Part shown: in pieces, positions 8,749-17,696 of the stretch
How the letters are laid out: each line of letters opens with the position of its first letter
Position numbering within the stretch: the first letter of the stretch is position 1
Assembly: GCA_002173415.2 (NCBI GenBank)
Contig: NHNK02000007.1
Span: 110,094-174,093 of the forward strand
Source of the DNA: Marinomonas agarivorans
GTDB lineage: Bacteria > Pseudomonadota > Gammaproteobacteria > Pseudomonadales > Marinomonadaceae
Direction: 5' to 3'
DNA length: 64,000 nucleotides
Position numbers and translations under genes: made by a program
The notes under the pieces: model-generated
Told to the model about the DNA's origin: nothing
The model's database searches: none
What the model saw: only the letters and a program-made list of their open reading frames with translations

Positions 8749-9513
8749 CTAGTATTTGATATAAGCGGCTAAGGCAATATTGCGGGGGCGTGAAGTTGCC
8801 CAATACCTAATATCGTTCATATATGGACTGTAATTTAATCCACCATCTGTGGGCCTATGATCTGTATAAAACCGTCTATCTTGATATTCAGACAAATTAG
8901 GCTGATCAAACCCCATACTGTTCTGCCAATTTGAGTAACCACTTTGCACGAGGGTTAATACTTGATTGCCATCATCAAAGGCTAATAAAGACCCCTTTTG
9001 AGGTTTGCCTAAGTTACGCCCCACATCCACACCACGTCCATCGTCCCAACCACGAACAAACTCCCCGCGTAAATCCGGTACATTAAAGGTGGTTGAGCCA
9101 TCCCCTTCCCCATAAAGTGTACCGATTTTGGCAAATAAGTCGGCATAATCTATTCGAGAGATTGCAGCGCCATTGGCCTTAATAAAACCTGCTGGCGCGG
9201 CTTGGGTGGCAAACCAGTGGACAGAGCCTGTTAGGTCGAAATCACTTTTATACAGCAGTGTGTCAGGGAGATGCGCTTCTGGCACAACACCTTCGACGAT
9301 ATTAGAGGCATTGCGATAGTAGTTTATTGCTTCTAATAATTGAGAGGTCTTCTTGCTGTCTGGCGTAATGGCGGCGCCTTCGATAACCGCAATCATTTCA
9401 TCGTAAATCGCATTCATATGGGCGGCAGAATCCATACTGGGCGGAATGCCTTTTATTGGGTCACCATCGGTAAATTTACCATTTTCAAGATCATCGGCAT
9501 CTGGGTAGTTCAT
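8749..9513 (-). CDS. Phage tail collar domain protein, copy 2
   Basis: 254 residues, ribosome site AGGAGA before the start. It shares with the 7725-8492 gene the N-terminal layout (YPDADDLENGKFTDGDPIKG), the complete collar block, and the RPRNIALAAYIKY end. The variable segment between collar block and C-terminus (about 175-240) is unrelated to the other copy, as expected for receptor-recognising tips that diversify. It probably precedes copy 1 in one transcription unit, with the 29-codon fragment between them. Confidence 0.88.
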   Translation of the reverse strand: MNYPDADDLENGKFTDGDPIKGIPPSMDSAAHMNAIYDEMIAVIEGAAITPDSKKTSQLLEAINYYRNASNIVEGVVPEAHLPDTLLYKSDFDLTGSVHWFATQAAPAGFIKANGAAISRIDYADLFAKIGTLYGEGDGSTTFNVPDLRGEFVRGWDDGRGVDVGRNLGKPQKGSLLAFDDGNQVLTLVQSGYSNWQNSMGFDQPNLSEYQDRRFYTDHRPTDGGLNYSPYMNDIRYWATSRPRNIALAAYIKY

Positions 9514-9603
9514 TATTGTCTCCTTAGTGTCATGTTAGGCTGGTTGGCATTATCAAACGCCTTATTCATTGTTTTAGCCTACTGGGATTGTAATCAGGAA
9601 GGC

Positions 9604-9636
9604 AGACCGACCTATGTCGGTGCTAAATTGACAAAA
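9604..9636. repeat. 33-nt element upstream of collar gene copy 2
   Basis: Perfect copy of 8559-8591, including the ACCGAC/GTCGGT inverted repeat and the flanking AATTGACAAAA. Confidence 0.8.
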
Positions 9637-9749
9637 AGGGGAATTTATGGTGGGGTTAATCGCAAAAAGCGATATTGCCAAGCGCCAGTGCTTCGTAGAA
9701 TAATAACACTCATTTAGCATTTACTTCCTTAACGCCTTATCGATACCTT

Positions 9750-9790
9750 TATAAGCATTAAATTATAAGCACTAAATATAGACACTAAAA
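9750..9790. repeat. Tandem duplication of a 14-nt unit
   Basis: TATAAGCATTAAAT (9750-9763) is followed by TATAAGCACTAAAT (9764-9777) and a degenerate third unit ending in ACACTAAAA. It sits just upstream of the tas-like gene. Confidence 0.7.
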
Positions 9791-9803
9791 AGAGGACAAC
9801 TCT

Positions 9804-10856
9804 GTGCAATATTCAACCCTAGGTAGCAGTAATTTATCCGTATCACGTGTGTGTCTTGGCACCATGACGTGGGGCACTCAGAATGATCAACACGATGCCG
9901 ACCAGCAAATTGAATACGCTTTAGCCCAAGGCGTTAATTTTATTGATACGGCGGAGTTGTATGCCGTACCACCGACCGCGCAAACCTATGGCGCAACGGA
10001 AACCATTATTGGTGATTGGCTCGCCCGTAACCCACAACGACGTCAAGAGATGATTCTCGCCACCAAGATTGCAGGGCCAGGGTTAGACTACATCCGTAAC
10101 AGCAGCCCTATTAGTGGCAAAACCGTAATCGAAGCGGTTGATGCGTCGTTACAACGTTTGCAAACAGATTATATTGACCTTTACCAGTTGCATTGGCCTA
10201 ACCGTACCTCACCTCATTTTGCCAAACATCACCCTAATATGGTGCGATTTTCCCAAGTGAGTGGGGCGGAACATTCCGCCCAGATGTTGGATATTTTGCA
10301 AGGGCTTGATCAGTGTATTAAAGCAGGCAAGATACGTCATTTTGGCCTATCCGATGACACACCATGGGGCATTAATGAGTATGTGCGTCTCAGTGAAATC
10401 CATAACTTACCGCGCCCTGTTTCGATTCAAAATGAGTTTAGTTTGCTGCATGCGAAAGATTGGCCTTACCTGATCGAAAACTGTATCCACCAAGACATCG
10501 CTTATCTGCCTTGGTCTCCCTTAGCAGCAGGATCATTAACAGGCAAGTATTTGCATGGCGCTCGCCCTCAAGGGAGTCGCTGGAGCACAGCCCAACGCAA
10601 TGGTTTATTTCGCGATACAGAATTAGCCAATCAAGCCATTGCCGCCTATGTTCACCTTGCCGAAAAACATAAGTTAACGCCTGCGGAATTGGCACTTGCT
10701 TGGTGTGATCAAGTTGATGGGGTGACGTCTACCATTATTGGTGCCACCAGCATGGCACAGCTAAAAGAGGATATTGCCGCTTTTGATAAGCCCTTATCTG
10801 CCGAGGTCTTAGCGGATATTGAAGCGGTTTATTTGCAGTACCCTATGCCGTTTTAA
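9804..10856 (+). CDS. tas: Tas-family aldo/keto reductase
   Basis: 350 residues from a GTG start with AGAGGA at 9791-9796. The aldo/keto reductase catalytic tetrad is visible: Asp48, Tyr53, Lys88 and His130 (in YQLHW). GLTEFNHL-type variation aside, the N-terminal LGTMTWGTQN and AELYAVPP closely follow E. coli Tas, an NADPH-dependent reductase found by complementing tyrosine auxotrophy. The physiological substrate is not established for this family. It stands alone on its strand, 117 bp before a RIO kinase gene. Confidence 0.88.
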   Translation: MQYSTLGSSNLSVSRVCLGTMTWGTQNDQHDADQQIEYALAQGVNFIDTAELYAVPPTAQTYGATETIIGDWLARNPQRRQEMILATKIAGPGLDYIRNSSPISGKTVIEAVDASLQRLQTDYIDLYQLHWPNRTSPHFAKHHPNMVRFSQVSGAEHSAQMLDILQGLDQCIKAGKIRHFGLSDDTPWGINEYVRLSEIHNLPRPVSIQNEFSLLHAKDWPYLIENCIHQDIAYLPWSPLAAGSLTGKYLHGARPQGSRWSTAQRNGLFRDTELANQAIAAYVHLAEKHKLTPAELALAWCDQVDGVTSTIIGATSMAQLKEDIAAFDKPLSAEVLADIEAVYLQYPMPF

Positions 10857-10878
10857 ACTGTTCTCAACCACGCGACAC

Positions 10879-10940
10879 TCAATGATGCTTTACGCTAGGA
10901 AAAAGCGACTACACCTTCCCTAAGTGGATCGCATCATTGA
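10879..10940. repeat. 10-bp perfect inverted repeat with 42-nt spacing
   Basis: TCAATGATGC (10879-10888) and GCATCATTGA (10931-10940) frame most of the gap between the reductase and the RIO kinase. It may form an extended hairpin in the RIO kinase leader. Confidence 0.5.
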
Positions 10941-10973
10941 ACGCTATCGCATTTATTAGGAATCTTAAGTTAG

Positions 10974-11834
10974 ATGAAAATACCCAAAAGGCTGCAACCC
11001 CTCGTTGAAGACGGTTTGATTGATGAGGTGATCAGCCGTTTAATGAGTGGCAAAGAAGCGGATGTCTTTGTTGTGCGCGCAAATGGTGAAACCCGTTGTG
11101 CCAAAGTCTATAAAGATGCCATGAAACGCAGCTTTAAAAAAGCAGCGCAATATCAGGAAGGCCGGCAAATTGCCAACAGTCGCCGTGCCAGAGCCATTGC
11201 CAAAGGCTCTAAATTTGGTCGCGAACAACAGGAAGAAATTTGGCAAAATGCCGAAGTGGATGCCCTTTACCAATTGGCCGCCGCAGGTGTCAGGGTTCCC
11301 AAACCCTATGGTTGCTACGATGGTGTCTTGCTGATGGAGCTTGTACAAAGTGACGATGGCGACATTGCCCCAAGGCTAGATGACGTTATTCTAACCGAAG
11401 AGCAAGCCCTCGAAGACCATGCTCTGATGATTCACTATGTCAAATTGATGCTGTGTACGGGCATTATTCACGGCGATTTATCCGAGTTTAATATTCTTGT
11501 AGACGATTACGGCCCTGTGATTATTGATTTGCCCCAAGCCGTCAACGCCGCGGCCAACAATAGCGCTTTTGCCATGCTAAAACGCGACGTCGATAATCTC
11601 GCCAATTATTATGGCCAGTACGCGCCTATGTTAAAAAATACCGCTTACGCGGAAGAAATGTGGGCGCTCTATGAAGCGGGTGAGCTCACGCCAGACACTG
11701 AACTCAGTGGTGCTCATCAAACTGCCGCAACCAATGCAGATGTGGATTCGGTCTTGGCAGAAATTCAAGCCGTGCTGGCCGAAGAGGAAGCTCGCCAAGC
11801 ACGCCTTAAAGCCGCTGAAGAAGGCGAGGACTGA
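10974..11834 (+). CDS. RIO1-family serine/threonine protein kinase
   Basis: 286 residues. The nucleotide loop is SGKEADVF (25-32), the ATP-binding lysine is Lys44 in CAKVYKD, the catalytic loop is HGDLSEFNIL with Asp168 and Asn173, and the metal-binding Asp185 lies in IIDLPQ, which replaces DFG as in all RIO kinases. The C-terminus (about 260-286) is a charged helix. Bacterial RIO1 kinases autophosphorylate, but their targets are mostly unknown. Cytoplasmic. It is convergent with nadE. Confidence 0.92.
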   Translation: MKIPKRLQPLVEDGLIDEVISRLMSGKEADVFVVRANGETRCAKVYKDAMKRSFKKAAQYQEGRQIANSRRARAIAKGSKFGREQQEEIWQNAEVDALYQLAAAGVRVPKPYGCYDGVLLMELVQSDDGDIAPRLDDVILTEEQALEDHALMIHYVKLMLCTGIIHGDLSEFNILVDDYGPVIIDLPQAVNAAANNSAFAMLKRDVDNLANYYGQYAPMLKNTAYAEEMWALYEAGELTPDTELSGAHQTAATNADVDSVLAEIQAVLAEEEARQARLKAAEEGED

Positions 11835-11840
11835 AGCAAA

Positions 11841-11864
11841 CAAAAAAGCAACTTACTTCGTTGC
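11841..11864 (-). terminator. Terminator of nadE
   Basis: On the minus strand, GCAAC / GTTGC with a 7-nt loop is followed by TTTTTT, about 50 bp after the nadE stop codon. The stem is short, so efficiency is uncertain. Confidence 0.5.
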
Positions 11865-11915
11865 ACGTCCTCCTCACTGTTCAATTGAAAGCCTGTCTTT
11901 TTCTGAATAGCCTAC

Positions 11916-13556
11916 TCATTCACCAATATGCCAACCATTGGTAATTGGGTAGCGGCGGTCACGACCAAAACCACGCTCGGTTATACGTACGCCAATTGGC
12001 GCTTGGCGGCGTTTGTATTCACTTAAATCCACCAAACGAATAACTCGGAAAACCGTATCACGATCAAAGTCGCCTGTGGCTAAAATGGCCTCAGCACTCA
12101 TATCCTGTTCAATGTATTTGTGCAAAATATCGTCCAGCACATCGTAAGTTGGTAAGGAATCTTCATCTATTTGATCGGGCGCTAATTCAGCGGAAGGTGG
12201 GCGCGTGATGACGCGTTCAGGAATCACATAACCCAGCGTATTACGATAGCGGCACAGTTTGAATACTCGGGTTTTAAACACATCTTTCAAGACCGAATAA
12301 CCACCAACCATATCGCCGTACAGTGTTGCATAACCAACGGCCATCTCACTCTTATTGCCTGTTGTCAGTACCATTAACCCTTTTTTATTGGATACCGCCA
12401 TTAAGGTCACGCCACGCACTCGTGCCTGTAAATTCTCTTCCGTTGTGTCTTTTTCGGTACCGGTAAATTCATCCGCCAAGCTGGCACTAAATGCATTTAC
12501 CATAGGCTCAATTGGCATCACACTGTACTTCACACCCAGTAAATTGGCTTCTTCTTCGGCATCTTCCAAACTCATGGACGAGGTATAGGTATAAGGCATC
12601 ATAATGGCCTGAACCTTATCTGCACCAATGGCATCAACGGCAACCGCCAGCGATAAGGCAGAGTCAATGCCGCCGCTTAGTCCGAGCACAATGCCTTTAA
12701 ATCCATTTTTGTTAATGTAATCTCTTAGCCCTAACACCATTGCCTGATAGATACTGGCGTTCACATCCAAAGCGGGAGCAACATCACCAGCAAGTGGTTC
12801 AACAGGTATTGTTTCTGCATCGCCGTCAGTTCGTAAATCTACGGTAAATAACCCAGTCTCATACCAAGGCGCCTGACGAACCTTGTTGCCCTTTGAGTCA
12901 ACCGCAAAAGAGCCGCCTTCATAGACCAGTTCGTCCTGAGCGCCAACATAGTTGACATAGACAATCGGCAAACCTGTTTCTACTGCTCTTTTGTGCAGTA
13001 GCGCTTCTCGCTGCCCCATTTTTTCAACATGAAACGGTGAAGCATTCAAATTAAAAATCACTTGGGCTCCCGCCGCTTTTGCCTGCGCAATCGGCTCTTT
13101 ATGCCAAATGTCTTCGCAGATACTCAAACCAACACGTACGCCATCCAGCTCAAGCACGACCGCTTCGGTGCCAGCAGAAAAATAACGTTTATCGTCAAAC
13201 ACTTGGTAATTAGGTAACTCGTGTTTGTGGTATTCGCCCAACAGTTTACCGTTATATATCACCCCAGCCGTATTAAAGAGATAACCTTTACTATGCCTTG
13301 GGTAACCAATGACTAAATAAATATCTTGTACCGCTTGCTGTATTTCTTGTAACGCTTGTTCGATACGACCTTCTAAACTTGGACGCAGTAATAAGTCTTC
13401 TGGCGGATAACCTGTTAGGGTTAATTCTGGGAACAGAATAACGCGAGCCTGCTGTTCATCGCGTGCTTTAATCGCAGCATCAATAATACGCTTGGTGTTG
13501 CCCTTAATGTCGCCCACCAGCATATCCAGTTGGGCCATTGCGATTTTTAATGTCAT
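11916..13556 (-). CDS. nadE: Glutamine-dependent NAD+ synthetase
   Basis: 546 residues, the length of two-domain NAD synthetases. Residues about 1-250 form a carbon-nitrogen hydrolase (amidase) domain with the Glu in FPELTLTGYPPEDLL, Lys in YHKHELPNY and Cys in GLSICEDIW. From about 270 comes the synthetase domain, whose PP-loop SGGIDS is at 294-299. Ammonia released from glutamine is used with ATP to convert nicotinic acid adenine dinucleotide to NAD+, the last step of NAD biosynthesis. Cytoplasmic. It is divergent from the PP0621-like gene. Confidence 0.96.
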   Translation of the reverse strand: MTLKIAMAQLDMLVGDIKGNTKRIIDAAIKARDEQQARVILFPELTLTGYPPEDLLLRPSLEGRIEQALQEIQQAVQDIYLVIGYPRHSKGYLFNTAGVIYNGKLLGEYHKHELPNYQVFDDKRYFSAGTEAVVLELDGVRVGLSICEDIWHKEPIAQAKAAGAQVIFNLNASPFHVEKMGQREALLHKRAVETGLPIVYVNYVGAQDELVYEGGSFAVDSKGNKVRQAPWYETGLFTVDLRTDGDAETIPVEPLAGDVAPALDVNASIYQAMVLGLRDYINKNGFKGIVLGLSGGIDSALSLAVAVDAIGADKVQAIMMPYTYTSSMSLEDAEEEANLLGVKYSVMPIEPMVNAFSASLADEFTGTEKDTTEENLQARVRGVTLMAVSNKKGLMVLTTGNKSEMAVGYATLYGDMVGGYSVLKDVFKTRVFKLCRYRNTLGYVIPERVITRPPSAELAPDQIDEDSLPTYDVLDDILHKYIEQDMSAEAILATGDFDRDTVFRVIRLVDLSEYKRRQAPIGVRITERGFGRDRRYPITNGWHIGE

Positions 13557-13665
13557 AGCTTGTTATCTCGTTCACTCTGTTGGATGATTAGGCGTCTCTG
13601 ATATGTCTATGATTTATCAGAAACATCCCTATTGTCTTTGAAAGGCCTACATCAGGTAAAGCGTT

Positions 13666-13923
13666 ATGATTGTTCGGTTAATTGTTTTTTTACTTATTTT
13701 CACTCTGCTTTGGTATTTAGTTAAGCGTATTCTCACCTTACTCGATAAAACAACACAAAAAACTCGTCCACCGCACCAAGGTAATACCAGTTTTGATGCC
13801 GATGTTGAGCAAATGGTTATTTGCAAAAAGTGTGGTGTTTATACCCCAAGAAATCATGCCATTAAAGCCAATGAAACCGATTTTTATTGCTCACAGGAAC
13901 ACTACGACCAACGCAAGAAATAG
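13666..13923 (+). CDS. PP0621-family small membrane protein with zinc-ribbon
   Basis: 85 residues. Residues about 4-20 form one transmembrane helix (LIVFLLIFTLLWYLV), followed by a polar linker and a compact metal-binding module with Cys53, Cys56, His64, Cys75 and His79 (CKKC...FYCSQEHY). This arrangement and length match the PP0621 family of unknown function, often found near type IV pilus genes, as here, where a convergent minor-pilin operon ends at 13944. Confidence 0.8.
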   Translation: MIVRLIVFLLIFTLLWYLVKRILTLLDKTTQKTRPPHQGNTSFDADVEQMVICKKCGVYTPRNHAIKANETDFYCSQEHYDQRKK

Positions 13924-13943
13924 GCACTTGCCTTAGCAGCATC

Positions 13944-14546
13944 TTATTGTCGAAGAGACTTAGCAATGTCAATTAGAAACGGCATATAACCTTGCACAAC
14001 CAATTGTGAATATCGTTGCTGATACCACCAACAACGCACTTCACGCGGAACATTTCGTTGAGCGCATAGGCGATAATATGGCTCTGTTGGCGACATGCTT
14101 ACAAATTGCCAACGCAGTGTCTCTTCTTTTTCATTTTGCGATCCAGTCATTACATAACGATATGGCCACGAATTCGTGTTCGTATCTGTGTTTGACGAGT
14201 GAACATCACAAAACCCCTGACACCGGCTTATAGCGGCCTGAATACCTCGCAACGTTTGTGTTTGCGTCGCAATATCCATCGTAAAGGCAGACCAAATAGC
14301 CTGATCTGCCAACGCAATTTGCTGTTGATAACGCCACTGCCGCTCATCCGCCAGAGCTTGATAGACACCATAAGACACACCAATCATAAACAGCAATAAA
14401 AGCACCACAGGCAAACTGATAAAACCTCGCCGGCTCATTGGGCTATCACTAAATGTCCTAGACTGAGCAAGCGTTTTGGAATGAGCAGACTTCTTAAAAT
14501 AAGCAGATACGGTAAACAAAACCATCATGTTACGTTCGCTCATCAT
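13944..14546 (-). CDS. PilX-like minor pilin-type protein
   Basis: 200 residues if started at 14546, where the ATG overlaps the upstream stop codon (ATGA), implying translational coupling. A later ATG at 14438 starts MSRRGFISLPVVLLLL, which looks like a real prepilin leader: short, basic, Gly before Phe, then a hydrophobic helix. With the coupled start the helix would be preceded by about 36 extra residues, so the true start may be 14438 (164 residues). The helix is followed by a soluble domain with four or more cysteines. Last gene of the minor-pilin operon; probable pseudopilin or PilX-like tip component. Confidence 0.65.
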   Translation of the reverse strand: MMSERNMMVLFTVSAYFKKSAHSKTLAQSRTFSDSPMSRRGFISLPVVLLLLFMIGVSYGVYQALADERQWRYQQQIALADQAIWSAFTMDIATQTQTLRGIQAAISRCQGFCDVHSSNTDTNTNSWPYRYVMTGSQNEKEETLRWQFVSMSPTEPYYRLCAQRNVPREVRCWWYQQRYSQLVVQGYMPFLIDIAKSLRQ

Positions 14547-15478
14547 GGGCCTACCACAAACTGCATCGGCACAGCACACACAGGGTCATACTGCCAAATA
14601 GCCCCTCGATACGTTGCATACTCATTGAGCTGGCTCTTTGTGGCTATCGGTTCGCAGTTCACATCGTTAGCAATAATTTCAAGCCACAGCCCTTTTACTT
14701 GTTGCAGAGGAAATCCCCCATAATTGACAGAAATGGTATCAATACGGCCATCAGTATTACGATCTAACAGTGGATAAAATGCCAATTTTTCCACACCTGC
14801 CCATAGTTCCAAAGCATTGCCTTTTTCTTGTGGCATACGCCAAAAAGCTCCGCTAAATTGTTCCGCCTTTCCTTGTGCTAAATACCAAACGTATTTTTCC
14901 TGCTGACTAATAACGCCACTTTGACCCAGTAACCCTGCTGATTGAAACCACAACCTAGTGTGATACTTGTCTGTATTTATAACTTCCCCTTCTATCTGAT
15001 GATGGCAATTATCAAACATCACCTTATCACCACGACGCCAACTACAGGTGTAAGGAAGTCCCACGGGTATCTCTGAAATAAGCGCACTGTAACGGCAATC
15101 ATTAATCGCTGTGGCCAAAAGCCAATCGGTTTGTGGCAGTAAGATTTTCGTAGCCAGTTTATTAGGTAAATTGGTTGAACTAGCTTGACCAATATGGAGA
15201 TGGGGAATAGAAAAAGGCAACGCGTCCTCTTCATCTGTTGGCAGTATCGTCCGACAAGCTCGCCAAAAGATAGGAGCAAGTTGTGCCTGAAAGTGATCAA
15301 CAATCGCCGCTTTTAACGCCACGCGATCCATTTGTTGTAAATGCCTCTGTGCTTGCTGACGACCTTGCGTCAATACGGGTAACACAAGTTGCAAAATAAT
15401 AACGCCAATGGCTAGGGATACTAATAATTCAATAAGTAAGTAGCCCCGCTGTGGGTGAATTTGAAAGTCCATTTTCAA
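14543..15478 (-). CDS. PilW-like prepilin-type minor pilin
   Basis: 311 residues. The N-terminus QRGYLLIELLVSLAIGVIIL is a prepilin cleavage/methylation motif, with cleavage after Gly12, Glu at +5 and a long hydrophobic helix. The remainder is a soluble domain with several cysteines (CRTIL, CRYS, CSWRRG, CHHQ). The length and the DRNTDGRIDTISVNY segment fit PilW-type minor pilins, which help start pilus assembly at the inner membrane. It overlaps the downstream gene by 4 nt and follows an alpha/beta hydrolase gene by 68 bp. Confidence 0.8.
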   Translation of the reverse strand: MKMDFQIHPQRGYLLIELLVSLAIGVIILQLVLPVLTQGRQQAQRHLQQMDRVALKAAIVDHFQAQLAPIFWRACRTILPTDEEDALPFSIPHLHIGQASSTNLPNKLATKILLPQTDWLLATAINDCRYSALISEIPVGLPYTCSWRRGDKVMFDNCHHQIEGEVINTDKYHTRLWFQSAGLLGQSGVISQQEKYVWYLAQGKAEQFSGAFWRMPQEKGNALELWAGVEKLAFYPLLDRNTDGRIDTISVNYGGFPLQQVKGLWLEIIANDVNCEPIATKSQLNEYATYRGAIWQYDPVCAVPMQFVVGP

Positions 15479-15546
15479 ATCAAGCCTCCATGATTATGCT
15501 GATTGGTAGTTTTTTAAAACGACCTTTTCCTTAGGCTGTTGCGCCT

Positions 15547-16473
15547 TTAGATCGTTTCTTTTTTTTCGGCTATTTCTTGTTGAGAAAAAGACGCATTCTG
15601 ACAGTCATGAATACTTTCCAAGAGCGTTTGCCAAATGGTGTCTTGATACTGGCGACGGAAGAAACCTAAGTGTCCTATTTTTTTTACCCCTAACGCTTCT
15701 GGCGTCAAATGCCTAAATGTGATTACTTTTGTTGAGTGCACATGCTGCCAAAAGGTTTGTCGGTTTTCATCTGTAGCCACTTCGTCATCGCTCGCCGTAA
15801 TCGAACAAATAGGAAAAGACAAAGATTGGTAATTGCCCACCGGAATAGTGTTGCCCAAAAAAGTCTTATCAAACAAATACTTTTCTTTTGCACACCAACT
15901 CTTCCATTCACTGAACACATGACGAGGCAAGTCTTCCATCAAATTGAATTTGCTACAGAGCACATAATTCTTTAATAGCAAAGAGACAGGGCCAAATAAT
16001 CGAAAGAAAAAGGCGCTCTGCACTTTATAATGAAAAGACATGCTCTTCGAATGGCCTGTTGAGGCGGCCACAGCGATAAAACCATCATAAAGATAATTAT
16101 TGGGAATTAAGCCTATTTGCTGTGCGCCGACACTATGGCCAATACCAATCAGCGGCACACTTTCAAACCGTTTTTTGGCATAGTGCAAAATGGCTGGAAT
16201 ATCCTTGGTACCAAAGTCAGAGAATCGTGCGGTTGAAGCAGATAAAGGTTCGCTCAAGGATTCACAAAAACAACGATAATTCCAAAGCAATACAGTAAAT
16301 TTATGCGCCACTAAAAACTCAGCAAAGGCATAATAATATTGTGTTTTGATCGCTGTTGCGGGATTAATTACGATCACTGCTTGTGGCGTATCTGCTGGCA
16401 AATAGGCAGTGCCATTAAGTATGGCGCCATCTTCGGTGGTAACTTGAAACGCTTCTTTTTTTGCCATCGTCAT
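15547..16473 (-). CDS. Alpha/beta hydrolase inside the minor-pilin operon
   Basis: 308 residues with a good AAGGA ribosome site before the start. The nucleophile elbow is GHSVGAQ with Ser114; a late Asp (SDDEVATDE) and His (GHLGFF) complete a plausible triad. The protein resembles predicted hydrolases of the COG4757 type, of unknown substrate. There is no signal peptide, so it is cytoplasmic. It lies between the PilV-like gene (170 bp upstream) and the PilW-like gene (68 bp downstream), all on one strand, and so interrupts what is usually a compact pilin operon. Confidence 0.8.
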   Translation of the reverse strand: MTMAKKEAFQVTTEDGAILNGTAYLPADTPQAVIVINPATAIKTQYYYAFAEFLVAHKFTVLLWNYRCFCESLSEPLSASTARFSDFGTKDIPAILHYAKKRFESVPLIGIGHSVGAQQIGLIPNNYLYDGFIAVAASTGHSKSMSFHYKVQSAFFFRLFGPVSLLLKNYVLCSKFNLMEDLPRHVFSEWKSWCAKEKYLFDKTFLGNTIPVGNYQSLSFPICSITASDDEVATDENRQTFWQHVHSTKVITFRHLTPEALGVKKIGHLGFFRRQYQDTIWQTLLESIHDCQNASFSQQEIAEKKETI

Positions 16474-16642
16474 TTTCTGTCCTTCCGTAATGAGACTTTC
16501 TGTTAACTACAACGTCTGATTATGCAAAATGCTTATAAACAACAAAAGACATAATCCATTAAGTAATATCACAGGATTTGTCGTCACACAAAACCCTTGT
16601 GGCCACGACCTTGTCGGCAAAGGCATCATTGTTAGCAAGGTG

Positions 16643-17056
16643 TTATCGAGCCTTATGCGGATTTACCAACCAAGTAACCACCCAACGCTCTAATTCATTT
16701 GTTGCGCAAGCGAAGCACTTTGTTGTTTCAGCGTCTCCCTTTGCCTCTGCTATCTTTGCCTCTGCTATTTTTGCCTCTGCCATCTTTGGTTCTGCTATGA
16801 TAAATGCCAACCAATCTGGCTCTTGTTTCATGTTTCGCAACATACCGACTTGCTGAGCTTGAAAAGTACGCCAAGCGGTTTGCTCAAACTGATACACCAA
16901 CCGTTGCTGGGATTGGCCTTGTTGCTGGCTAAGTGTCAGTACCGCCGCCATCAGTGTCAGACTCAGGAGCGTTTCTAACATAACCCAACCCCGTTGTTTT
17001 GCTGTTAGAGAATCGACTCGCAACAATCTTGTTGGCAGTAATTTACGGTTCAACAT
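16643..17056 (-). CDS. PilV-like minor pilin with a pentapeptide repeat
   Basis: 137 residues. Prepilin motif QRGWVMLETLLSLTLMAAVL begins near residue 22, with Glu at +5 after the processed Gly. The soluble domain is short. Near residues 88-106 it contains an AEAKI repeat (about three units), encoded by a 15-bp tandem repeat at 16740-16797. Starts 4-7 bp from the end of the FimT/GspH-like gene. Probable inner-membrane pseudopilin. Confidence 0.75.
   Translation of the reverse strand: MLNRKLLPTRLLRVDSLTAKQRGWVMLETLLSLTLMAAVLTLSQQQGQSQQRLVYQFEQTAWRTFQAQQVGMLRNMKQEPDWLAFIIAEPKMAEAKIAEAKIAEAKGDAETTKCFACATNELERWVVTWLVNPHKAR
16740..16797. repeat. 15-bp in-frame minisatellite in the PilV-like gene
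   Basis: Units of the form CCTCTGCTATCTTTG recur three times plus a partial unit (GTTCTGCTATG), differing at single positions. Being a multiple of 3, unit gain or loss would keep the reading frame and change the number of AEAKI repeats. Confidence 0.8.
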
Positions 17057-17652
17057 GCAAAACCTCCGACTACATCGCTCCCTTTCTGCAAACGGCTTAC
17101 ATAAAAACGTCCACTTTGGTTAAGCGTAATACGCCCCTGCCATTGCCCAGCACAGACAATGAAAGTGCCATTTTGGTATCCAGTATGGCCATTGGCTTGA
17201 AAACGAATAAAATGCTTTTTTACGGGAAAACCAGACCAACGCACCACTATAGCCGTCGAAAAAGGCTGTTGTGTTTTTGCTTTTCCCGCTTGCTGAATCG
17301 ACCAACCCTGAGACCAATTACCTTGGCAAGCAGAAACACTTCCCTCTTCGTCAATACCACCACACAAGAGCACAGTTTGTTGAGACTGCACCGCATATTG
17401 ACGTGCCAATAACAAACCTCGAGTTAAACTTTTTTGCGCTTTTTTTACCTGATCATAAGGGTGATCAATGAGCGACGACATAAGCGAAGACTGCCAAGCA
17501 ACACCCGCCAAAGTCGTCAAAATAAGTACCACACATAACACTTCTAGTAGGGAAAACCCCAGTTGACGCGATGGAAAACAGCGTAACGGGGCATAGCGTA
17601 ACAAGGCAAAGGATGATGGCTTTTGAACACCATCAGAAGATGAAAAATACAT
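17050..17652 (-). CDS. FimT/GspH-like prepilin-type protein
   Basis: 200 residues with a long 31-residue basic leader ending QLG, then FSLLEVLCVVLILTTLAGVAW, the type IV prepilin helix with Glu at +5. A GspH/FimT-like domain follows, including RGLLLARQYAVQSQQTVLLCGG and a late RITLNQSGRFYVS. These proteins are processed by prepilin peptidase PilD and assemble as minor pilins or pseudopilins. First gene of the operon; a triple direct repeat lies just upstream at 17697-17744. Confidence 0.85.
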   Translation of the reverse strand: MYFSSSDGVQKPSSFALLRYAPLRCFPSRQLGFSLLEVLCVVLILTTLAGVAWQSSLMSSLIDHPYDQVKKAQKSLTRGLLLARQYAVQSQQTVLLCGGIDEEGSVSACQGNWSQGWSIQQAGKAKTQQPFSTAIVVRWSGFPVKKHFIRFQANGHTGYQNGTFIVCAGQWQGRITLNQSGRFYVSRLQKGSDVVGGFAC

Positions 17653-17696
17653 CAGGAAACCTCCTTGTTTCCAATTGTAGAATTAACAATTAAGGC

